DNA of 64,000 nucleotides, taken from positions 1 to 64,000 of the forward strand of contig NADL03000538.1 of assembly GCA_002205965.3 (NCBI GenBank), read 5' to 3'. The first letter of the stretch is position 1. Every line of letters begins with the position of its first letter. The DNA comes from Kappaphycus alvarezii (Eukaryota; Rhodophyta; Florideophyceae; Gigartinales; Solieriaceae). Shown here in pieces: positions 57,268 to 64,000 of the stretch. Both the position numbers and the translations under genes were made by a program. The notes below the pieces were generated by a model. That model was given only the letters and a program-made list of their open reading frames with translations. It was not told the origin of the DNA and searched no databases.

Positions 57268-57768
57268 TCAGTTTGAGCCGTCGCCGCCGATAGCGTCGCT
57301 GAGTAGGAGTGTGAGGTCGGTTGTCCCACGGGCAACGCCTTTCACTTCGCCCGTAAGGTCCCCGGGTGTTCGTGAGATCGCATCTCCATCCTGGTCAAGG
57401 CGGGCCGACAAGGTTAAATCTGAGGGGACCGCGACCCCCTGCATCATCCGATCGGCTCCCGTGAGAGAAAAGTCGAGAGGGAAACTCACAGGCTGAATCC
57501 GTTTGACCAGCACTGGCGGCCCAAGGCCTTCGACAGGACGTCCCATAATAAAGAGTGTCGCGTTCTCCGGGACGGCGAGTTTCGAATCCACCTCGATACG
57601 TCCCCGAACAAGCACTTCGTTATCAGCGGCGGCACCGCTCGTTTGGGTGTCGCCCTCGCCACTCGCTTCAGCGATGGGCTTGGCCTCGGGCTCCTGCTCT
57701 TCGACGCAAGCGATTCCAAGACAACATAGTGCAATCAATCCAAGGTGTTTCATGAGCGTCCTCACCAA
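57268..57768 (-). CDS. Lipoprotein with CcmI C-terminal-like beta domain
   Basis: 166 residues (start GTG/ATG near 57768 or 57753). Lipobox around LGIAC (C21 from the first start). An acidic linker follows, then about 55-160: VRGRIEVDSKLAVPENATLF, GPPVLVKRIQPVSFPLDFSL, LTLSARLDQDGDAISRTPGD, the pattern of the C-terminal Ig-like domain of cytochrome c biogenesis protein CcmI/CycH. Here it stands alone without TPRs or other ccm genes. Role unknown; possibly an apocytochrome-binding or structural domain. Confidence 0.65.
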   Translation of the reverse strand: MVRTLMKHLGLIALCCLGIACVEEQEPEAKPIAEASGEGDTQTSGAAADNEVLVRGRIEVDSKLAVPENATLFIMGRPVEGLGPPVLVKRIQPVSFPLDFSLTGADRMMQGVAVPSDLTLSARLDQDGDAISRTPGDLTGEVKGVARGTTDLTLLLSDAIGGDGSN

Positions 57769-57777
57769 GCAAAAAGG

Positions 57778-59760
57778 TTATCCAAGCGCCGCAGCCACGA
57801 TCTCAGCCACATCTCTAGCTTCCTGGGGTTGTTCGATGTGGTTGATCCCGTCGCGCATCATGATCAGACAAAAAGGGCAGGCGTTGGCAACCGTATCGGT
57901 ATACATACCCACCGCCTCCTTTGCACGATGAACATTGATTCGCTCCCCGATGTTCTCTTCCATCCAGAAGCGTCCACCACCAGCGCCACAACACACGGAA
58001 CGCGAGCGATTGCGAGGTAACTCTTTAAACGTGGTGCCCTTCACCGCGTGAATAACATTACGAGGAGCATCGTAGATACCATGGTAGCGCCCGATATAGC
58101 AGCTATCGTGGTACGTTATCGATTCATTGACTTCTTCGGTGAGATTTAATCGTCCTTCCGCGATCAACGACTCGAGCAGTTCAGTATGGTGGATCACCTC
58201 GTAGTCGCCACCGAGTTGCGGATATTCTGTTTTGATGGTGTGCAGGCAATGAGGGCAGTTTGCCATAATACTCTTGATGCCATAGTTATTCAGTGTCTCT
58301 ACATTCTGCGAGGCGAGCATCTGGTAGAGATACTCATTGCCTGTGCGGCGGGCCGGATCCCCGGTGCAACCCTCCTCTTTGCCCAAGATCGCGAAAGGCA
58401 CATTGGCCGCTTTCAGAATCTTCACCATCGCTAGGGTGATTTTCTTGCTACGGTCATCAAAACTTCCAGCGCAACCGATCCAGTAGAGCAAGGGTGGCTC
58501 GTCGCCATCGCTCAGACTTAAGTCAGCCAACACGGGAACCTCCAAGCCGTCAGCCCATTCGTCGCGTTTATCGTAACCAACGCCCCACGGGTTAGAATTG
58601 TTCTCCATGCCCTTGTAGGCCCGAGCAAGCTCCGGCGAGATATCACCCTCCATGAGCACTTTGTGTTGACGCATTTGTATTATGCGCGGAGTTTGTTCGA
58701 TGAACACCGGGCACTCCTGCTCGCATGCGCCGCAAGTCGTGCAGGCCCAGATGGTTTCGGGCTGGATACGGTTGCCAACAAGATCCGGCAGTGCTTCGAC
58801 TTTTTCGGCATCACCGGAGAGCAGAGTACCTTGATGTTCGTAGAGCTCATTTTTTAGATCGAGATTGAGTTGGCGATGGCTCAATGGCTTTCCCGTTAGC
58901 ATCGTAGGGCAATAGACATTACATCGGCCACATTCAGTGCAAGAATAAGTGTCCAGAACCATCTTCCAATGCAGATCCGCAACCGAGCGGATTCCAAAAC
59001 CCGTAGCCTCTTCATCTTCGAGATCAAGCTTCGGTACCTGGCCGTAAGGCCGAAGGTTGAGGAAGAAAACATCAGGGATACCGGTGATGACATGAAAGTG
59101 TTTGCCGAGGGGCAGGACATTCAAAAACACCAGCACCGTAACCACGTGAACCCACCATGCGACGTCGCCAATGAATTGCGCGGTCTGGGTATCGGCGTCA
59201 GCAACGAACTGTCCAGCGAGCGACCCCATCGGATTCCACCACACAAAAGAATCCCCGCCTTCGGCAACCATCCACGCCCCATAGCTCAGAAAGTCTGTGA
59301 GCATCAGCGTGGTGATCATCACCAGAATCAAAACGCCTTCCCACGAACGCCCGACACGGGATGGCTTGAGCGAAAGACGGCGCCCGAGCGCGTAGGACAC
59401 CCCGACCAAAACCAGTAACTCGCAAATGTCCTTGAGCAGAACGTAGACCTTATTCAGGCCGTCGGGGAGGAGGTGCCATCCCGGCACATAGGCGTGGACA
59501 ATGTGCTGGATGGTTGCCAGGGAAACCACCATGAACCCGGAGAAGATGAAGATATGCGCGAGCCCCGCAACAAACTCGCGGGGCATGCGCCACTGGCCGA
59601 TGGCAAACTTGAAGACACTCTTCAGTCGCTCCGGGATACGATCGAAGCGGTTCTCCCGCCGCACTGCCCATAGGAGTTTCAGCCGTGGAGTCATTAAGCT
59701 TGCGAAAACGCCGAAGGCCACTACCAACATGATGTTCATCACGATGGCGTTGATAGTCAT
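57778..59760 (-). CDS. EtfD/HdrD-like membrane Fe-S oxidoreductase
   Basis: 660 residues from ATG 59760 (AAAGGCG upstream). Residues 1-260: about six membrane helices of a NarI-like cytochrome b domain with His residues (GLAHIFIFSGF, ATIQHIVHAYVPG). Then two 4Fe-4S motifs, CTECGRCNVYCP and CTTCGACEQECP, and two CCG domains (YHDSCYIGRYHGIYDAPRNV; CCGAGGGRFW). This is the architecture of ETF:menaquinone oxidoreductase-type proteins, which pass electrons from acyl-CoA dehydrogenase flavoproteins to the quinone pool. No ETF genes are in the window. Confidence 0.85.
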   Translation of the reverse strand: MTINAIVMNIMLVVAFGVFASLMTPRLKLLWAVRRENRFDRIPERLKSVFKFAIGQWRMPREFVAGLAHIFIFSGFMVVSLATIQHIVHAYVPGWHLLPDGLNKVYVLLKDICELLVLVGVSYALGRRLSLKPSRVGRSWEGVLILVMITTLMLTDFLSYGAWMVAEGGDSFVWWNPMGSLAGQFVADADTQTAQFIGDVAWWVHVVTVLVFLNVLPLGKHFHVITGIPDVFFLNLRPYGQVPKLDLEDEEATGFGIRSVADLHWKMVLDTYSCTECGRCNVYCPTMLTGKPLSHRQLNLDLKNELYEHQGTLLSGDAEKVEALPDLVGNRIQPETIWACTTCGACEQECPVFIEQTPRIIQMRQHKVLMEGDISPELARAYKGMENNSNPWGVGYDKRDEWADGLEVPVLADLSLSDGDEPPLLYWIGCAGSFDDRSKKITLAMVKILKAANVPFAILGKEEGCTGDPARRTGNEYLYQMLASQNVETLNNYGIKSIMANCPHCLHTIKTEYPQLGGDYEVIHHTELLESLIAEGRLNLTEEVNESITYHDSCYIGRYHGIYDAPRNVIHAVKGTTFKELPRNRSRSVCCGAGGGRFWMEENIGERINVHRAKEAVGMYTDTVANACPFCLIMMRDGINHIEQPQEARDVAEIVAAALG

Positions 59761-59937
59761 AGTCGCCTTTCTATTGTGCGCTCGCTCTGGCCTGGCCCGA
59801 GCCCCGGTGACCCTGCGCGCGAACGCCGCAATCGAGGGCTTAGATGCCAGGGCACGTTCGGCGACGCAATTGGTCATTGCGACATGCTCCGGTGCACGAT
59901 GGAGTCACGGTGCCGAAGAGCTGCTAGGAGGACAATG

Positions 59938-61416
59938 ATGCCCCGCGATGCTGCCGTGATCCTTCCTCTGCGCCACACCCCGGCTGGCAAGCTCAACGTG
60001 TTTTTGGTCAAACGCGCACAACACCTCAGATTTCTTGGAGGATTTCATGCTTTCCCCGGTGGTACCCTCGACCCCGGAGACCATGCACTGGCGCGCGAAG
60101 GTCTGGCCGCCGACGCTTTTGTAAGCGCTCTGGCGCGCGAACTCTTTGAGGAATTGGGGGTCTTCCTAAGCCCCCGACTCGCTGAAACGCTGGACGTGCC
60201 CCGCGCTGTGTGGCGACAAAAAATCATGGACGATCCCGAGTGCTGGCCTCGGTGGATCCGTCGCGTAGGCGGACTGCCTCACTTCGCCCTTGTGCCGATG
60301 GGCTATTGGGTCACCCCGCCGTTTTCAAACCTCATCTATCGTGCCCGTTACTACGCAGCATGGCTGCCAGAGCGCGAGTCACCAACGGTTTGCGCTCGCG
60401 AACACGAGAGCGGTCAATGGCTTTCGAGCGACGAAGCTCTCTCGATGCACGATAGAGGTGATATCTTTCTATCGTATCCCGTCCTCGAGACATTAAAAGT
60501 CATCATCGATTGCAACGATAACATCGAACGAGCGAGCAGACACTTGCAGTCACGTGACGGCACCTATCCGCACGCCGGCGGACAGATGCTCGCCGGAGTT
60601 CATGTCATACCGGTCCGGACCCCGACGCTGCCTCCCGCCACCCATACCAATAGCTACGTTGTCGGTCGTGAGGGACTCGTGGTGATTGACCCGGCTACAC
60701 CTTATGCCGAGGAACAGCAAAAGCTCACCCGCTATCTCGATCACCTGGTCAGCCGAGGTTCGCGCCTCGTCGAGATCTGGCTGACCCATCATCATCGTGA
60801 TCATATCGGCGCTGCTGCTTTGCTGCGCGAACGCTTCGGGATACCTATCGCGGCTCATCGACTCACCGCCGAGCGACTACGAGGCGAGCTTCACGTTGAT
60901 CGCGCGATTGAAGATGGCGAGCTGCGTGTCTTTTGCGGATCAACCGACGACCACTGGCGCGCCCTGCATACTCCGGGACATGCGCCGGGACATCTGTGTT
61001 TTTACGAAGAACGCCTGGGTACGCTCCTGAGTGGAGATTTGGTGTTGAGTGCCAGCACCGTCGCTATCGCGGAGCCCGACGGTGATATGGCTCTTTATTT
61101 TGACTCGCTTAAGCGTGTCGCCGAACTTCCGCGCCATGGGTTCATGTTACCTGCCCACGGGCCCCCGGTAGCCACGGCTCAGGCGAGGATCTTAGAAACC
61201 CTCGATCATCGTCGCCAACGTGAAATACAGATTCTAAACGCCATCTCGACGCCGCATACCATTGACGGGATCTTTTCAGCGATTTACCCGGAGATCGACG
61301 CCACGGCCGCAACGCTGGCAAAAGCAACGATTGCGAGTCATCTGCGCAAGCTTACCGACGAGGGCGCGGCCGAGCGGCGCGGGGCCGGGGAGTGGATCGC
61401 TTTGACGCAGAACTAG
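59938..61416 (+). CDS. NUDIX hydrolase - metallo-beta-lactamase fold fusion
   Basis: 492 residues from ATG 59938, six bases after AGGAGG. Residues 1-225: NUDIX domain with FPGGTLDPGD and RELFEELGV, the NUDIX box having an insertion. Residues 230-400: metallo-beta-lactamase domain with HHHRDH, LHTPGHAPGHLCFY, GDLVLS and HGPP, as in LACTB2-like proteins. The tail 405-492 is a winged-helix-like LACTB2 C-domain (TLAKATIASHLRKLTDEGAA). A phosphate-diester/CoA-type clean-up and nucleic acid or thioester hydrolysis are possible; natural substrate unknown. Confidence 0.85.
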   Translation: MPRDAAVILPLRHTPAGKLNVFLVKRAQHLRFLGGFHAFPGGTLDPGDHALAREGLAADAFVSALARELFEELGVFLSPRLAETLDVPRAVWRQKIMDDPECWPRWIRRVGGLPHFALVPMGYWVTPPFSNLIYRARYYAAWLPERESPTVCAREHESGQWLSSDEALSMHDRGDIFLSYPVLETLKVIIDCNDNIERASRHLQSRDGTYPHAGGQMLAGVHVIPVRTPTLPPATHTNSYVVGREGLVVIDPATPYAEEQQKLTRYLDHLVSRGSRLVEIWLTHHHRDHIGAAALLRERFGIPIAAHRLTAERLRGELHVDRAIEDGELRVFCGSTDDHWRALHTPGHAPGHLCFYEERLGTLLSGDLVLSASTVAIAEPDGDMALYFDSLKRVAELPRHGFMLPAHGPPVATAQARILETLDHRRQREIQILNAISTPHTIDGIFSAIYPEIDATAATLAKATIASHLRKLTDEGAAERRGAGEWIALTQN

Positions 61417-61519
61417 AGGTCGCGTTTTGCTATCTCTTGGGACCAACGCTGGTCCGATTCCCTGAGATGCCACATTCCGGTTGCACTTTAGCGTGTTCCG
61501 GCGCAAACCATGCTTCGTG

Positions 61520-62227
61520 ATGCCGACCTCAAGCGACCCACCGCGCCGCGCGACCAAGTTTCGGCGCACCTTTGTCACGGGCTTAATCTTCATTCTCCCC
61601 GTCCTGGTAACGATTTGGCTGATCCGTTTGGTCCTGGACCAGATCGGCGCGACCGTGAAGCCGATCGTGGTTCAAATGATTCGCGTGGTCACCTTGAATA
61701 CCGGCAACGAGCGGATCTTAGTTGATTACCTCGCCCCAGTGCTGAGCGTTTCTCTGGCGTTGGGGGCTATCTGGTTGATCGGGTTGATCGGAGGCAACGT
61801 TTTTGGTCGGAAAATGCTGCGACGACTCGAGGGCTTCATGCTTCAGATCCCGGTCGTGCGCGGGATCTACTCGGCGACGCGGCAATTTCTCGATACCTTT
61901 TCGGCTGCCGGCAGTAAGGCGTTTCAAGAGGTGACGCTCGTGGAGTACCCCCGCAAAGGCCTGTGGTCGATGGCGTTCGTCACCAAAGACGGCACGGCGA
62001 GTGAGATCCAGCAGAGAACCCACGACACGGTAGTCAGTGTCTTCATTCCAACAACCCCCAATCCCACCAGCGGCTGGCTGCTTTTCGTCGCCAGAGAGGA
62101 CATGATCCCGTTGACCATGACCGTCGACGAAGCTTTCAAAATGATCATCTCGGGAGGTGTATTGACGCCGGAGACGGCTCCGCGGGCCGACAACGTCGAT
62201 GAGGGCACGGCGATCCTGAACATGTGA
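61520..62227 (+). CDS. DUF502 family membrane protein
   Basis: 235 residues from ATG 61520. FRRTFVTGLIFILPVLVTIW (first helix), a second helix near 75-95, and IPVVRGIYSATRQFLDTFSA, VTLVEYPRKGLWSMAFVTKD and FIPTTPNPTSGWLLFV are DUF502 hallmarks. Widely conserved in bacteria, function unknown. Confidence 0.88.
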   Translation: MPTSSDPPRRATKFRRTFVTGLIFILPVLVTIWLIRLVLDQIGATVKPIVVQMIRVVTLNTGNERILVDYLAPVLSVSLALGAIWLIGLIGGNVFGRKMLRRLEGFMLQIPVVRGIYSATRQFLDTFSAAGSKAFQEVTLVEYPRKGLWSMAFVTKDGTASEIQQRTHDTVVSVFIPTTPNPTSGWLLFVAREDMIPLTMTVDEAFKMIISGGVLTPETAPRADNVDEGTAILNM

Positions 62228-62259
62228 TACTCTTCCGCGAGGCCTGATGCAGTTCGCCC

Positions 62260-62427
62260 TCAGGAGTCGACCTCGGGCGAAAAGCGCTCCTCGAGTTTGT
62301 CCAGCAGCGAATCGATTTCGTCCATCCGCCGCTCGAGTCGACCGATCTCATCGCGGGTAACCCAACCACCGGAGAGGCGAATCCAATCACGCAGCACAGC
62401 CCACACAACGTCTCGAGGTGCCTTCAT
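62260..62427 (-). CDS. Small coiled-coil protein
   Basis: 55 residues from ATG 62427. VVWAVLRDWIRLSGGWVTRD is followed by EIGRLERRMDEIDSLLDKLE, a short coiled coil of the BMFP/phasin-like type. Opposite strand to the ArsA-type pair and 110 bases away. Short but with coherent amphipathic pattern. No family named. Confidence 0.45.
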   Translation of the reverse strand: MKAPRDVVWAVLRDWIRLSGGWVTRDEIGRLERRMDEIDSLLDKLEERFSPEVDS

Positions 62428-62537
62428 GACGCGAGTGTTAGCGAAGGCGCCTGGAAACAGCAATGGACGAACGCGGCTAACCGTCTGAAGTATTCACCTC
62501 GACTGATCGCAACGAATAGGGGAAACTCGAGCCGACA

Positions 62538-63455
62538 ATGACAGCACGCCTCCAGATAATTACCGGCAAAGGGGGGGTCGGAAAAACCACTGTCGCTACC
62601 GCATGGGCAACCGCTTTGGCACGGTGTGGTAAACGCGTTCTGCTGGCAGAGTTCAGTGGCGGCGATCGGGCCGCCGCTCTTCTCGGTGCTGATCCCGTCG
62701 GTCACGAAATGCGAGAAGTTCTCGAGGGACTGTTCGTCGTCGACATCGACCCTGAAGAAGCCATCCGCGAATACGCACTCCAAGTTGTTAAGTTCGAAGC
62801 GGTGTACTCGGCAGTATTTCAAAACCAATTTATCCGGCATTTCCTCCGCCTGGTTCCGTCTCTACGAGAATTGGTGATGCTCGGCAAACTCTGGTTTCAC
62901 CACCAAGAGCAGGGTCCGAAAGGCGCGCCTCGATTCGATATCATCGTTTTGGACGCTCCAGCGACCGGCCACGCGCTGACCCTGCTACAAACTCCGGAAT
63001 TGGCCCAGCAATCGGTCCCTCCCGGGCCCTTGAGGGACAACGCCCGAAAGATCGCGGAGATGCTCCGTGTCGCAGCGGAACTGAATATTGTGACCACGCC
63101 GGAGGAAATGCCGGTGAGCGAAGCACTAGAAATCCAGCGAGCTGCTGATGGCCTCCTGCAAATGAGGGTCGGGACCACTGTGCTCAACCGACGAACACCG
63201 ATGCTTGACCCAACAGCTCTCGATCGCATCGCGCAGTGCGATAACGAGTTTCTGGCGACGATCGGACAGACTCTTCTCGAACGGAATCGCAAGACCGCCC
63301 GAGGCGAACGCCAGTTGCGGCGTCTTCCGGACACGATGATGGCTGATGCCCTAACTCTTCCGAAGCTCATGACCCGAGGCGGTATAGGTTTATTACCTCG
63401 ACTCGTCGATGCCATTGAAAAACAGCAGAAGGCTACGAAAGAGTCGTGTCGGTGA
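62538..63455 (+). CDS. ArsA/Get3-type ATPase, first of tandem pair
   Basis: 305 residues. Deviant Walker A GKGGVGKTT (10-18), switch region VLLAEFSGGDRAAALLGADP, and switch II IIVLDAPATGHALTLLQTPE. Such pairs are common in actinobacteria and deltaproteobacteria; they lack arsenical-resistance neighbours and are unlikely to pump arsenite. The role may be in tail-anchored protein or assembly processes; unknown. GTGA overlap with the second ATPase. Confidence 0.82.
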   Translation: MTARLQIITGKGGVGKTTVATAWATALARCGKRVLLAEFSGGDRAAALLGADPVGHEMREVLEGLFVVDIDPEEAIREYALQVVKFEAVYSAVFQNQFIRHFLRLVPSLRELVMLGKLWFHHQEQGPKGAPRFDIIVLDAPATGHALTLLQTPELAQQSVPPGPLRDNARKIAEMLRVAAELNIVTTPEEMPVSEALEIQRAADGLLQMRVGTTVLNRRTPMLDPTALDRIAQCDNEFLATIGQTLLERNRKTARGERQLRRLPDTMMADALTLPKLMTRGGIGLLPRLVDAIEKQQKATKESCR

Positions 63456-64000
63456 CGACGCTCTGGTCTCGGCACTCGGTCGTTGTGACCGCAGGCAGCG
63501 GTGGCGTAGGAAAGACGACGGTCGCAGCCAGCATCGCTTTGGCTGCAACGGCCGACGGAAAACGAGTCTTAGTCATGACCATTGATCCGTCAAAACGTCT
63601 CGCTTATGCGCTCGGTGTCCGTGGTCGCGAGCCTGGCGAGCATCAGGAATACCAACTCAGCGTCGAAGAACTTGCGCAGGCAGGGATCAATGCTGAGCAC
63701 CCCCTCGGGGTGACAATTCCTGACGTCAAGACAACCTTCGATCGACTCGTCGAGCGCTTTGTCCCGGACGCCGCCGCCCGACAAACGATCTTCGACAACC
63801 GTATTTATCGCCATTTATCGAGCGCCCTGGCCGGCTCTCTTGACTATGCTGCCATCGAATGTCTCTACGAAATTCATGCCTCGAAGCGCTACGATCTCAT
63901 TGTGCTCGATACCCCACCATCACAAAATGTGCGCGATTTTCTCGATGCACCGCAACGCATCCTCGAGTTCCTGAATGACGACGGGCTCCATAGGCTTCTT
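63452..64000 (+). CDS. ArsA/Get3-type ATPase, second of pair, cut by the window end
   Basis: 183 residues are visible. GTG start at 63452 overlaps the upstream stop. Walker A GSGGVGKTTVAAS, VLVMTIDPSKRLAYALG (typical ArsA switch I) and LIVLDTPPSQNVRDFLDAP (switch II) are present. The 3' end lies outside the window. Probably acts as a heterodimer with the first protein. Confidence 0.85.
   Translation, partial: MTTLWSRHSVVVTAGSGGVGKTTVAASIALAATADGKRVLVMTIDPSKRLAYALGVRGREPGEHQEYQLSVEELAQAGINAEHPLGVTIPDVKTTFDRLVERFVPDAAARQTIFDNRIYRHLSSALAGSLDYAAIECLYEIHASKRYDLIVLDTPPSQNVRDFLDAPQRILEFLNDDGLHRLL

Noticed and set aside
62538-64000. Arsenite efflux ATPase ArsA operon
   Set aside because: No arsR, arsB or arsD in view and the tandem arrangement matches a distinct, widespread group of unknown function.

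Overview
The window looks like chromosomal DNA of a deltaproteobacterium, most likely of the Myxococcota group. It is GC-rich and gene-dense. The pointers to that group are an AgmX/PglI-type repeat protein, a response regulator fused to a long coiled coil with DUF4388 and J-like domains, a tandem ArsA-type ATPase pair, and a secretin-less type III secretion locus. No species can be named from the sequence alone.

Region by region. 1-5000: a decayed sigma-70/anti-sigma pair, a predicted envelope protein, and a KefG/KefC potassium efflux pair. 5240-13770: an accessory region with an IS2-like element nested inside an IS407-like remnant, two IS256-type remnants in opposite orientation, an AT-rich segment with one intact family 2 glycosyltransferase and one broken polytopic glycosyltransferase, and a broken OatA-like O-acyltransferase. 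It ends at a tRNA-Pro gene. 13930-27520: mostly core genes (glycosyltransferase, AgmX-like protein, an M20 peptidase homologue lacking its metal ligands, flippase-like protein, exonuclease, smpB, LolA-like protein, priA with two frame changes, response regulator, def, fmt).

27611-41421 is a single-strand type III secretion gene cluster in the order unknown, unknown secreted-like protein, TPR chaperone, sctI, sctJ, FliG-like, sctL, sctN, sctO, sctP, sctQ, fliO-like, sctR, sctS, sctT, sctU, unknown, TPR chaperone. Rod, inner ring, sorting platform, ATPase and export gate are present, but no secretin (sctC), no sctD and no sctV. The FliG-like gene in the sctK slot, the fliO-like gene before sctR, and the FliP-like signal peptide on SctR give this non-flagellar system an unusually flagellum-like character. 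It is the most interesting system in the window.

41462-47375 holds a DnaB-like protein without a P-loop lysine, rsgA, acnA and an HD phosphohydrolase. 47503-56242 is a surface polysaccharide locus with two methyltransferases, four glycosyltransferases, a Wzx-type flippase and a Wzy-type polymerase in mixed orientations. 56270-64000 holds ilvE, a CcmI-C-like lipoprotein, an EtfD-like iron-sulfur membrane oxidoreductase, a NUDIX/metallo-beta-lactamase fusion, a DUF502 protein and the ArsA-type pair, the second cut by the window edge. Several otherwise conserved host genes carry single-base frame changes, which may be sequencing errors or real decay.
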